A stretch of 64,000 bases of DNA, from assembly GCA_028583405.1 (NCBI GenBank), contig CM053260.1, positions 16,014,526-16,078,525 on the forward strand, in the 5' to 3' direction. The notes below the pieces were generated by a model. That model was not told the DNA's origin, searched no databases, and saw only the letters and a program-made list of their open reading frames with translations. The stretch is from Pogonophryne albipinna (lineage: Eukaryota > Chordata > Actinopteri > Perciformes > Artedidraconidae). Every line of letters begins with the position of its first letter. Within the stretch, counting starts at the first letter, position 1. Position numbers and translations under genes: made by a program. Positions 35,904 through 62,118 of this stretch are shown in pieces.

Positions 35904-36582
35904 TCAAAGACTCCTTTCCTAACTATTCAATTACAGACAGACAAAATGATTGCCGGATTTTGTTGTATATATCTGCTTCTTTGTCTGAGTGTGTGCAGGT
36001 TTTCAGAGAGAGTGTGTGTGTGTGTAGTGTGTGTGCTGAATAAGACTATTGTAGCCGTTAAAAGCTGCTGCAGGCTTACATTGGCTGAATCAAAGGCGGT
36101 ATTACATTTGGAAAAGTCAGAACTGATGCAGTGTGACAAAGACCGTTATTTCATAAAAACATTGACCTTATGTACGCCCCATTATCTCTCCTTCTGTTTC
36201 CTTCCCTTCCCTCTCGCTCCTATGGACACACACATTCACATAAAGCAAGACTAGCGCTTTTACAGCAAAGCTCCATTAGGATTTGTCATTTCAAGAGATT
36301 GGACTGAGTTCAACCACTCTGTGTAGCCGAAGTTGAGAAGGGTCTAATTGTGAGATGAATGGTGTTAATGTTTGTTTACGAAATGCCCTTTCATACATAC
36401 TCTCACAATACCTTCTAGGATTCTAATTAGCAGGTGTGTTCCCTACCTCTTATAATGATATTATTACTGATATTATTCTCCATTTCATTTTCACACATAC
36501 TCCCCTACACACACAAACACACACACTTTTCAACAGGTGAACAGTTTAAATGTCAGGCTCACGCTGTTTTAGTCATTTCAGC

Positions 36583-40639
<4,057 letters not shown>

Positions 40640-41000
40640 GTTCTAAAAGTGAACAGTGCATGTTTAGTTTATCTCTTTCAGTGATAGAGCACTGTTATTA
40701 ATGTCCTTGTCCAAGAGGCAGACGTCTTTTTGCTCTTTTCTCCTAAATTGAAATGAAGGCATCCCTTTTTCAAACGAAATACTCTATTAATTTATTTATA
40801 CTGCGCCATAAATTATTCTATTAATATTAGCATGTTCCAAATTAGTATGACTTCTCTCAATGTTCCTTCTACTTCTATTAATTAGCCTGCTTGTCACTAT
40901 AACAAAGATTTTTTCTTTCTCTGATAAATTATAAAGGAGACATTTTTTAATACAATGAGAACCGCCTGAGAAATTATTAATATTTTACTTTTGACCTGTA
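40640..41000. promoter_or_regulatory. candidate conserved non-coding element
   Basis: AT-rich complex sequence with TACTCTATTAATTTATTTAT, CATAAATTATTCTATTAATA, CTTCTATTAATTAGCCTGC and GAGAAATTATTAATATTTT. Dense ATTAAT cores. Function is inferred. Confidence 0.3.
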
Positions 41001-41189
41001 AGACATAAGTAGGGAGAAAAGAGCAAGAAGAACAGAAAACTAACAATTGCATGGAATACATTATATACTGGCATTGGTGTGCAACAGTGTTGATTTTTAT
41101 TTAGCTTTCTTGAAAGAAAAAACGTGTGTGTGTGTCTGTGCGGACCCATACTGAATGCTCAGGGATATCATCTTGTTTTAGCACTTTTG

Positions 41190-41600
41190 GATAGGATGTG
41201 AATTAATTACCTCTGTATAACAGCTTGGACCAAGTTCAAAAGTACTAAAATTCAATTAATTTGAAAAGTGGACATGCTATCATTTTCTCTGCATGTCTCC
41301 TTTAAAGTCTGGCCTGTTTTTACTGTGGACTTATTCAATTATATTTGATTAAACTCGCTCTGATCCAATCTATTAATTAACTAGGAAATGCAAAGTGCCC
41401 GACTTGAAAGCCGATGTATAAAATTATATGTCCACTTTGATATTTATTTATTTATATTTTATATACCACATTTTATTTTAATCCATTGTGACCCTTTATT
41501 ATTGTAAGGCGCATTTTCAGGTAATATTAAATCTATTCGCTTTATCTTCCAATTAATGCAACATTTGATCATAAATGTAATTTTGTCTCACTTACAGGCG
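41190..41600. promoter_or_regulatory. candidate conserved non-coding element
   Basis: GTGAATTAATTACCTCTG, AAAATTCAATTAATTTGAAA, ATCTATTAATTAACTAGG and CTTCCAATTAATGCAAC occur within 400 bp of non-repetitive sequence. It lies next to the previous block and may be part of one larger element. Confidence 0.3.
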
Positions 41601-42148
41601 AATACAACAAGTAACCTCTTCAGAAAAAATACTTCCCTCTTTCAAAATGTTGTCTTTTCACACACAATAAAAAAATGATCCCTTGTAATTAAAGTTAGTA
41701 AGTTAGTAATGTATGATATAATGGAATGGAGCAATTACTTGTTTGAATAGTAAGTTATTTTTATATGAACTGAAGGTTAGTCCACTTTTATATAGGGCTG
41801 AACATTCATGTATTATTGACAGGTCACACATTCATTTATTCTATCAGACTAGAGAAGGCTAAAATAGAATTGTGTTTTCTGCCTGTGCGTTTATGAATTC
41901 TTGTCACTCATGTCAACCTGTTCTTTGGTACATGGTGGACCGAGGGTCAAACAGATCAAATTCAGCACACACCTTTCTCACGACACGCAAATACGAAAAT
42001 TAAATCTCAATGTACTTAAATCATAGTTTAATATTTCACCTTCATGTAATTTGTCCATTTTCCATACTGACACCTTTTCAGCTGTGTCTCTCAAAATGTC
42101 TCTTCTTCTCCCTTTCTCTCTCTCTCTCCCTCCTCCCCCCCCCTCACA

Positions 42149-42260
42149 GTGAAGGTCATTCTAATAAAGAGCTCTCGTAGGACAGAGCTGCTAATTGCTC
42201 CGCGACGCTCTAGCTGGTTTCAGATCCAAATAAAGGCACGTCGCTCTTTTTCCAAGCTCT
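42149..42260 (+). other. acceptor-like junction and conserved-looking sequence
   Basis: A 40-base pyrimidine tract ends CCCTCACAG at 42149, a strong acceptor by sequence. It is followed by TGAAGGTCATTCTAATAAAG and unique sequence with unusually many CG steps for this region. It could be an alternative non-coding foxp4 exon, a cryptic exon or a regulatory block. No clear donor was found in the next 120 bases. Confidence 0.2.
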
Positions 42261-43269
42261 TCTCCTTCCTGCCCCCCCCCCCCACCACCTCTTCACCTCT
42301 GTTCCACCGTGTTAAATACAATCTGAGTATTAGCCGTGTGGACTGTCATAACCTGACCTCAGCCTCCATTACCTCTCCGGACAGAGGGGAGAGATGAAGG
42401 GGAAAAGGGGGATTTTTCATCCTCATGATCACAGGATGGTATCCAATGGACACACGGGAACACGCACATGCGCAAGCTTTTCCTCTTTAGGAATGTACAA
42501 CCCGTGATTTTAGGCTCAGATAAATGAGGTGTGCATGAAGTCCGCTCCTTCTACAAATATTTGTGTGTGCGGTATGATCGTATGTGTGTGTATCTTTGTG
42601 TCTGTCTCCAGTATTTCGAACAGACAGCAGTCTGCAAGCTGGTAAATCACTTACTGCACTCTAAAGGAAGGGTCGAGGTGAAGGCAGGAGTGTATGTTTG
42701 CCCCGGTCATACACCCATACGAAGCGATCTCATCGGTGCGGAATGTGCTGTGTGTTTACCTATGGCTCCAGAACCCACCTGACCGAGGGAGGCTAATCTT
42801 TATGGGCTCTGTAAACAGGGACTTTGTCTTCAGAGAACTGCAGGCGGGACAGCAGACACACAATTCACACATGGACGCGCACACCGACATACACTACAAA
42901 GAAGAAAGGGGGGAAAGAACATATATGGCAGGTTACATACTGTACAGCAGAAAAGCACACAGAGGCTACGTGCACTCACCAACACTCACTTAAATGCTCA
43001 GACGGACCCAATGCCATATGGCAGACAGAAGTATAGAAGAATTCCCCATGTTTATATAGCTAGGGATTTTATTATCATCTGCAATGTGAGCCCCTCTCTT
43101 CTTCTCTCCACTCCCTAACAACAGCACTGGCTTCTTCCTTAGCCAGCTGCACAGCACGCTGGAGGTCAGCCTACAGGCCAGTGCTGCTAGCTCCTCTCTC
43201 TGGGTGGACGCTGCTCTTTGAAGCCAGCCAGCAAGCGAGCCAGCCAGTAGTAGATATTGGCCCACATCT

Positions 43270-43460
43270 TACTGACTATCTGTCTGTGGGATAATGGAGT
43301 TCACCTGTTAGCACTGGAGCAGGGCCAGGGCAGCCGCAGACAGCTAGCATTAGCCCTTTGCTGTTAGCCAACCTGTTAGCGCTGGCCTGCTGCCAGAGTA
43401 GCCTGGAGCAGTGCTGTTAGCGGCTAGCTTTAGCTCTGTGTGGAAGCACAACCTGGCTGC
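43270..43460 (+). repeat. TTAGC/GCTAGC-rich degenerate repeat
   Basis: The motif TTAGC recurs about eight times in 170 bases (CTGTTAGCACTGGAG, GCTAGCATTAGCCC, GCTGTTAGCCAACC, CTGTTAGCGGCTAGC). The spacing is irregular, so this is degenerate low-complexity sequence and not a clean tandem array. Confidence 0.5.
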
Positions 43461-44128
43461 TCTGCTCTGATATCCTGCTGCAAATCTGTCCTGCATGTAG
43501 CAAAGGCCAGCTGCTGAGGAAAGAACCAAACTTGGACAGGGTGGTGATGGAAAAATGATTTGCAGTTTGTTTTTATGTGTGCACTCTCTTGTGTGAGAAT
43601 ACGTGTGTGTTACTTCTTTAGCTTTCGCCTGACCTCATTCTCTTTTATTGAAGTTAATACACGGCAGCTCAGAAATGCCACGCAGATATCCCTCCTATCC
43701 TCTCTTCCTCTCTTTCTGGCATTATTTACAGGAGTGTAGAGAATAATTGGCTCAGAGAAGAACACACAATTATTCAAAATTTATTTAGAATGAATTTAAA
43801 GCAACCAAAGTGCTGCTATCTCAAGTAATAAAAAGGAGTATGTAAGAACTAGTATCTGAATAGGAAATTGCGTATTTAGTAAGAACCATAACAGTGGAAA
43901 AATCCTTTATCAGCAGCTGTATTGCAGCAATACAACTGAAGCATATTTGCATATTTACTTGTTTTTTTAAAGTAATAACCTGTCTGTCAATAATTCATTG
44001 AAATGTGTTAGGTGTGATGCTGTTCTTAAAATCAACATGTCTTAACCATGGTCTTAACACGCACAAGGTAGCCTCATTAGTTAGATATTTGAATATTTGC
44101 TTCCTTGGAAAGATAAATAGGAAAGTGC

Positions 44129-44958
44129 TTAAAGGTCCCATGTCATGCTTTTCCGGTTATTACCCGTCCCCTTGTGTGTTATGAAGGTTTGTATGCATAC
44201 AATGTACAATGTACACCCTGTAGCGAGTAAAACTCTAACACAGAAAATACCTCCCCAAAACGCCTCGTTGGAGATACGTCATTGTCCATTGTTTACTTCC
44301 TGGGTATCGTGACGTAGGAATGGCCAGTAGCCGCGCCCAGAGCTATGACGCGATTCATGCGGTACCCGGAACCAAATGGACCAATCCGTGGAGCCGTTAC
44401 GTTACGTCCGCGGAGCCTTTACGTTAAGCACCCGCTGATTGGTCCAAATTGACCAATCCACGGACTTCCTCACACACTCAGTGCAGGCAGCTCTGCTGAT
44501 TTCTCCCCCCTGGCTGCAGGCTGATAACAGACAGTTGGGATCACGGCGAAATTCTCTCTGCAGACCCATTCTCACAGTGTTTATCAACCTTTTTCTTACT
44601 CAATATCAAGCCACACTTATTGTTGTTACTTCGGCTGTGACTTTGTGTGTGCTCAGGATGAGTTTGGCTGTGTTTCGCTGTCGCTAAACAAGGAAACCAC
44701 ACCTCCACGGAGCTCAGCGCGATTCACAACGTCCCGACCAATCAGAGCACACTGTGCTCACAGGGCGGGTGGGGGCTGGAGCTATTGGAGCTACAACGAG
44801 AGTGAAATTCAGTGAATACACGTAGTTTACAGAGATGCTGTATGAGAAACCAATGTGAGTTTGGAAAATTGCACAATCTAAATCTATTCTAGTAGACCTC
44901 AACAATGGAATTATGATCAGTGGAAATAAGTAGCAGGATATGAGCTGCAGGGCTTTAG
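44129..44958 (+). mobile_element. TTAA-associated MITE-like element (Kolobok/piggyBac-type)
   Basis: TTAA at 44129 is followed by AGGTCCCATGTCATGC, a terminus I recognise from abundant fish non-autonomous elements with TTAA target sites. The roughly 830-bp body is non-coding and unusually GC- and CpG-rich for the region. It includes GGACCAATCCGTGGAGC and a partly complementary ATTGACCAATCCACGGAC. The right end is degenerate (GGATATGAGCTGCAGGG, then CTTTAG), so the boundary is approximate. No transposase was seen. Confidence 0.5.
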
Positions 44959-48183
<3,225 letters not shown>

Positions 48184-49206
48184 AGCACACACACAGCTCC
48201 ACTTGCTATTGCCTCAGAGGAAAAGAAAAGTTAGATTCTCTCATGAAATGCCTTTTATTGTTTCCCCAGAAGGCATGGGTTGTAGGCTTCTGAAACATAC
48301 GCACATACACACAGACGGCGGGTACAATGCCTCGATGGCGTTTTGTGTATCCACCCCGGGTTGCTGAAATAAAAGCATTAGAACTTTCCCCTTAAAAACT
48401 ATGCGCTTGTGTGTGTGTTAATTTCTAAAACTGGATGAGGCGGAAAGACGAGATTGAGCTTGTCATTAGGAGTTCACAGCCTGCGTGCTTGTGTGAAGGT
48501 TTGTTTTGTTTTGTGTTAGCAGCCTTGTGTGTGTTCTGCGCGCATATGTGTGTGTCTCGGCAGCTCCTCTCTCCCACGCTCAGGCTCCTAACGATGGCAA
48601 ATGCGCCTGTGTGTTTGCGAGGCGTTGTTTCTCAAAAAACAACAACACATCCAGGAACGGCTCGTTTTGTCGGGTTTTGTGAAAGGAACACGGTCTAATT
48701 AGAGAGGCCCTATGAAGGTGCATCAAACAGATCTTTCTCAAAGACCAACCTGCTCATGGCTCTCACACAGTGCACACATGCCACCTCTGATTATTGGAGA
48801 AATGTCTGTGTTATTTAACTATATAGCAGAGTATTAACAGCCTTGTCAGTTTAGATTTGCTGCACGTCTTATCCTAATCCTTGCGTTCGCTCCTAGACAC
48901 ACATTTACATGCAGACAAAAAAGTGTCTGCTTCAGGTGTTGCTTTGTGGCCACTTGGGCATGTTTGTGTGTGTTTGGTTCATGACCAAAAGCCCTTTTCA
49001 AAAAGTACACGTGCACACACTCGCGCACATAAGCACACACAATTCACTTCCCTATCTCTGTGTGTGTTTACTTTAGTTTCCTGCCTTGTTTGTTCGCTCA
49101 GATGGGAGCAGGCTTTCTGCTCAAACTGCCCCAGTCACTTTTGTTCAATCTATGTGTTGTTTTGCCCCTCCACCCTTAACCCCCCTTTCTTCTTCTCTGT
49201 TCTCAG

Positions 49207-49215
49207 GTGCCAGTG
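49207..49215 (+). other. foxp4: foxp4 exon 2, 5' untranslated bases and acceptor
   Basis: A pyrimidine run from about 49,180 ends in TTCTCAG at 49200-49206, a strong splice acceptor. The nine bases GTGCCAGTG separate it from the start codon. A second AG at 49212-49213 could act as a tandem acceptor and would shorten the untranslated part without touching the protein. At least one upstream non-coding exon is therefore expected. Confidence 0.7.
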
Positions 49216-49375
49216 ATGATGGTGGAATCAGCCTCTGAGACCATTCGAACGGCACCGTCCAACCAAAACGGAGTCAGCAGCCAATCAGATGGAGGGGGAG
49301 GTAGAGAGGGCGGATCTAACGGAGACACTAATGGAGAGATCAGTGCAGTCGACCTACTGCACCTGCAACAGCAAC

Positions 49376-49377
<2 letters not shown>
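49216..49377 (+). CDS. foxp4: foxp4 first coding exon (FOXP4 residues 1-54)
   Basis: FOXP4 is a nuclear forkhead transcription factor of the FOXP subfamily, which acts mainly as a repressor in lung, gut, neural and heart development. This exon encodes only its N-terminus: 54 codons in phase 0. The protein opens [11 protein letters not shown], which matches FOXP4 rather than FOXP1 or FOXP2 (both open MMQES). It continues with an NQNGV segment, a Gly/Ser-rich stretch, NGEISAVD, and ends LLHLQQQQ at the start of the Q-rich region. The acceptor is a long pyrimidine tract followed by CAG at 49204-49206, leaving only nine untranslated bases before the ATG. Two ATGs lie in tandem (49216 and 49219); the second has A at -3 and G at +4, and the family normally starts with MM. 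The donor is CAG|GTGTGT, the first GT of a microsatellite. The forkhead, zinc finger and leucine zipper are encoded by exons beyond the window. Identity rests on remembered family sequences, not on a search. Confidence 0.9.

Positions 49378-49433
<56 letters not shown>
49378..49433 (+). repeat. (GT)28 microsatellite containing the foxp4 exon 2 donor
   Basis: Pure GT alternation, 56 bp, begins at the exact exon-intron boundary of foxp4 exon 2. The first GT (49378-49379) serves as the splice donor, with GTGTGT as positions +1 to +6. In the pre-mRNA this is a (GU)28 tract, a class of sequence bound by TDP-43 and CELF proteins. GTTTGTGCC follows the repeat. Confidence 0.95.
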
Positions 49434-49436
<3 letters not shown>

Positions 49437-50021
49437 TGCCTACGTGTTTGTGCCTGCGTGTGCTTATGTGTACCTGTCATTCAACTTTTGTTTACATATC
49501 TACCTGTACATACGTGCCTGCGAGAACTTGTTTTGCAACACCTCCCATTTGGGCAACTCGTGCATGTACTGTACGCTTGTATAGAACATTATGTACACAC
49601 CAAGCTGTTACATAATGAACATATGTCACAACACGAAGTCGGCCAGACACCAGTAATAGTCAGGCTTGCATGAACAGTGGAAAGCTCTGAGGTTGGCTTG
49701 TAGGTGCTTTAATTACCCACAGTTCATAATGTGCCAATTATTTCCAATGGGACACAGTCCACCATGATAAGTCATACACCAGGGTTCACACTGAGATATG
49801 TTACATGTAGCTGGTTGAGGAAATATTAGAGTCCTGTCAGTTTGCCCCATTTTAAAATAGAAATAGCCACACTCGATATAGGATGCTCAAGAAGTGTGTG
49901 TGGGAGAGTGTGTTTTATTTTTTCACTGATCCATGAAGTGCTGTTTGTGTGTGTTTGACACGTCAGCATGTAGTGTCTCCAGTAATGCTATTTGTCTTGC
50001 CTCCTGTGCGTCAGCCCCCCT

Positions 50022-52326
<2,305 letters not shown>

Positions 52327-52356
52327 AGATAGATATACAGATAGAAAGATACATAC

Positions 52357-52422
<66 letters not shown>

Positions 52423-52470
52423 GGATGGATGGATAGATAAATAAATAGATAGACAAAAAGATAGATACAT
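52327..52470 (+). repeat. (GATA)n microsatellite
   Basis: About 16 clean GATA units from about 52,358 to 52,421, flanked by GATG and AATA variants. Confidence 0.93.
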
Positions 52471-52574
52471 GAAGGTCACAGGTATGTGGTCAGTGGACAA
52501 ATGAGGTATTGAGGATATGGGACATACAGCCGGAGAAAACAGAGGTAAAAGGAGGGGCAAAGAGGCAGCATACT

Positions 52575-52597
52575 GGGTGGGTGGGGGGGTCGGGGGG
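52575..52597 (+). other. G-quadruplex motif with one- to two-base loops
   Basis: Runs of 3, 3, 7 and 6 G are separated by T, T and TC. This meets the strictest G-quadruplex consensus on the plus strand and lies in a purine-rich stretch (52,540-52,870). Confidence 0.75.
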
Positions 52598-52979
52598 CAT
52601 TGGTGGGCTAGAGAGGAGGAATAGAGGGATGAGGGAGGGGTGTAACGCTGAGACGTGTCAGAAAAGGGCGCCTGGGCCTCCCTGTGGAATGTGGCCTGTC
52701 TGCCTCCCCAGAAAGAACAGAGCAGGAGAGAGGGAAGAGAGAGGGAATAAAGGGAAGAGGGGGCGAAGACCAGTTCTGCCCCATCATCGAGGGGAGAGGG
52801 GAGGGAGGGAGGGAAAACAAAGAGCGGAGTTATAGGGCGGCGGGAGGAAGGAGAGGTGGAAAAGTGAGAGTGCAGTGGAGAGTGTATGGCACTTTGTTGA
52901 GGTGCTGGGCACGGGTGTAGACATGAAATGATGCATAGCAGAGGAGAAATGTAAGCAGGATAAATCCTAACAAACCTCA

Positions 52980-53151
<172 letters not shown>

Positions 53152-53540
53152 AAGGTGCTCTGACGAGAACCAGGTGTCTTCAATTCTTTTCTTTACCTCT
53201 CTCATCCCCCCTGACTTTTTTTTCATTTTTTGCAAATGTGAGTCCGCACTGAGCTCCACCACTTCCCCCCGTCCCTCCTTTCTCACCCATTTCATGTCTC
53301 CTCCTTTTCCCTCGCCATCAATGAATCGCTTCTGGTGTTCCGGCAGCAGTAGTTGCGGCCCGTGATGTCGAGGAAGAGAGGTGGGGGAGGAAGGAGAGAG
53401 AAAAAGGGGGGGACAATGACAAAAAGGTGACATTTCCTCTCAGGAGTGCGGTCCATCGGTCAGCTTAAAAAAGTCAGGGAGAGATTTTTCTTTCTTTCTC
53501 TGTTTTTTTTTCTACCATAACTCGCTCCTACAAGTATATA

Positions 53541-53810
53541 CACTGAACAAAAATATAAATGCAACACTTTTGTTTTTGCTCCCATTTTTCATGAGATGAA
53601 CTCAAAGATCTAAAACATTTTCTATATACACAAAATAACCATTTCTCTCAAATATTGTTCACAAATCTGAAAAAATCTGTGATAGTGAGCACTTCTCCTT
53701 TGCCGAGATAATCCATCCCACCTCACAGTTGTGGCATATCAAGATGCTGATTAGACAGCATGATTATTGCACAGGTGTGCCTTAGGCTGGCCACAATAAA
53801 AGGCCACTCT
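53541..53810 (+). repeat. Tc1-like element, left inverted repeat (270 bp)
   Basis: The outer part reads CACTGAACAAAAATATAAA and the inner end reads AAAAGGCCACTCT. It pairs with 54902-55171 on the opposite strand with about eight mismatches. The transposase ATG follows 28 bp after its inner end, so this arm presumably contains the element's own promoter. Confidence 0.9.
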
Positions 53811-53838
53811 AAAATGTTCAGTTTTATCACACAGCACA

Positions 53839-54849
53839 ATGCCACAGATGTCACAAGTTTTGAGGGAGCGTGCAATTGGCATGCTGACAGCAGGAATGTC
53901 CACCAGAGCTGTTGCCCGTGAATTGAATGTTCATTTCTCTACCATAAGCCGTCTCCAAAGTCGTTTCAGAGAATTTGGCAGTACATCCAACCGGCCTCAC
54001 AACCGCAGACCACGTGTAACCACACCAGCCCAGGACCTCCACATCCAGCATGTTCACCTCCAAGATCGTCTGAGACCAGCCACTCGGACAGCTGCTGCAA
54101 CAATCGGTTTGCATAACCAAAGAATTTCTGCACAAACTGTCAGAAACCGTCTCAGGGAAGCTCATCTGCATGCTCGTCGTCCTCATCGGGGTCTCGACCT
54201 GACTCCGGTTCGTCGTCGTAACCGACTTGAGTGGGCAAATGCTCACATTCGATGGCGTCTGGCACGTTGGAGAGTTCTCTTCACGGATGAATCCTGGTTT
54301 TCACTGTTCAGGGCAGATGGCAGACAGCGTGTGTGGCGTCATGTGGGTGAGCGGTTTTCTGATGTCAGTGTTGTGAATCGAGTGGCCCATGGTGGTGGTG
54401 GGGTTATGGTATGGGCAGGCGTATGTTATGGATGACGAACACAGGTGCATTTTATTGATGGCATTGTGAATGCACAGAGATACCGTGACAAGATCCTGAG
54501 GCCCATTGTTGTGCCATTCATCCACGACCATCACCTCATGTTGCAGCATGATAATGCACGACCCCATGTTGCAAGGATCTGTGCACAATTCCTGGTGGCT
54601 GAAAACATCCCAGTTCTTGCATGGCCAGCATACTCACCGGACATGTCACCCATTGAGCATGTTTGGGATGCTCTGGATCGGCGTATACGACAGCGTGTTC
54701 CAGTTCCTGCCAATATCCAGCAACTTGGCACAGCCATTGAAGAGGAGTGGACCAACATTCCACGGGCCACAATCAACAACCTGATCAACTCTATGCGAAG
54801 GAGATGTGTTGCACTGCGTGAGGCAAATGGTGGTCACACCAGATACTGA
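53839..54849 (+). pseudogene. Tc1-like transposase, one in-frame stop
   Basis: The frame spans 336 codons from ATG at 53839 to the TGA after 54849, interrupted only by a TGA at 54433-54435 (codon 199). Residues 1-120 form the paired-type DNA-binding region: a helix-turn-helix around STRAVARELNVHFSTISRL (21-39) and a GRPR-like hinge, RRPRVTT (56-62). The catalytic triad is present: D150 in LFTDESWF, D238 in LQHDNARPH and E273 in MSPIEHVWD. Spacing between the second and third is 34 residues (DD34E), as in Tc1. The stop falls between the first and second catalytic residues, so an ordinary translation product is inactive. A TGA here is what CpG decay of a CGA codon would give, though family members may carry another codon. 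Length is normal for a Tc1 transposase. Confidence 0.92.
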
Positions 54850-54901
54850 CTGGTTTTCGGACCCCCCCAGACCCCCCCAATAAAGCAAAACTGCACGTTT
54901 C

Positions 54902-55171
54902 AGAGTGGCCTTTTATTGTAGCCAGCCTAAGGCATACCTGTGCAATAATCATGCTGTCTAATCAGCATCTTGATATGCCACACCTGTGAGGTGGGATGGA
55001 TTATGTCGGCAAATGAGAAGTGCTCACTATCACAGATTTGTTCAGATTTGTGAACAATATTTGAGAGAAATGGTTATTTTGTGTATATAGAAAATATTTT
55101 AGATCTTTGAGTTCATCTCATGAAAAATGGGAGCAAAAACAAAAGTGTTGCGTTTATATTTTTGTTCAGTG
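54902..55171 (-). repeat. Tc1-like element, right inverted repeat (270 bp)
   Basis: This is the reverse complement of the left arm, starting at AGAGTGGCC and ending GTTCAGTG before the TA duplication. An AATAAA signal at 54,879-54,884, just inside this arm and after the transposase stop, is a likely polyadenylation signal of the element. Confidence 0.9.
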
Positions 55172-58850
<3,679 letters not shown>

Positions 58851-58979
58851 CTTCCCCATTTCCCCTTTCTGGAACACACCCCTGCTTCTCATTTGGGGAA
58901 GTTAAAGATTTTGTTCTTGTTTAGAAGTTATGGTACAGCAGCTGGTCTTTGTTGCTCCTGCCCACTTCCGCTGTTTATA

Positions 58980-59099
<120 letters not shown>

Positions 59100-59702
59100 G
59101 TAATGGTGGGTGCAAGGGTGGGTCCATCTCCACAGCCACAACCAGGTGTAAAAACCCTCTGAACCAAAAACATGAAAGAGAGTTTTATTTCCATCCAAGC
59201 GGGCAGGCAGGATAATACTTTTACAGGCCACTGACTAGGAGTGTGCTTTTCTGTTTAACCAATAGGCGTCTGTGTGTGTGTGTACATTAGTCTTCATGTG
59301 TGTATGCGTGTGCACATGGCAGACAGTCTCTGTTTGTGTATGTATGTGTTTTCCCTCTGTCTCCTGAGCTGAGTCTTGGCAGTGTCTTGCATGTGTTATT
59401 AGTTTGATTTTGATTTTTTTTTTGGATATTAATAATAACAGTTCAACGGTTTCCATATGTGAGGCCTGGTTGCCAGGCTAGTGCTATCCCCATCATGGGC
59501 TGGTCTCGCTCAGTCTAGCCTCTCAGGAGTGACTCTCGCTGGGCAGGAGAAGCAGTTAAAGCTCTGGAAGTCACACAAACACTTAAATGTTCCCACCTTC
59601 CCAAGAGCATGAGCAAACTACTTAACTGTCCCACTTTATACCAGATAAGAGCTAAATATTATAAGGTACACTGTGTGTTTGTGTGAGTGCGTGTGTGTCA
59701 GT

Positions 59703-62075
<2,373 letters not shown>

Positions 62076-62118
62076 TGTGTACAGTGTGTACAGTGTGTAC
62101 AGTGTGTACAGTGTGTAA
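62076..62118 (+). repeat. 9-bp tandem repeat (TGTGTACAG)~4.7
   Basis: TGTGTACAG is repeated head to tail four times and followed by a partial TGTGTA. Each unit contains the palindrome TGTACA. Confidence 0.9.

Larger units (their letters stand above)
53541..55171 (+). mobile_element. Tc1/mariner-superfamily DNA transposon (1,631 bp)
   Basis: The element is bounded by TA target-site duplications at 53539-53540 and 55172-55173. It starts CACTGAACAAAAATATAAA and ends with the complement of that sequence. Both ends carry long inverted repeats of about 270 bp. Between them lies a Tc1-type transposase reading frame in plus orientation. Size, TA target, long repeats and DD34E catalytic spacing all fit the Tc1 group. 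The arms differ at about eight positions by hand alignment, so the copy is moderately young. It sits inside foxp4 intron 2 in the same orientation as the gene. Confidence 0.95.

Noticed and set aside
49207..49584. Open frame continuing from foxp4 exon 2 through the GT repeat as poly Cys-Val
   Set aside because: The FOXP4 homology stops exactly at CAG|GT, and the Cys-Val run is the repeat. The frame also opens with a GTG that is untranslated sequence; the real start is the ATG at 49216.
53851..54246. Minus-strand frames inside the Tc1 transposase
   Set aside because: Shadow frames of the transposase on the other strand.
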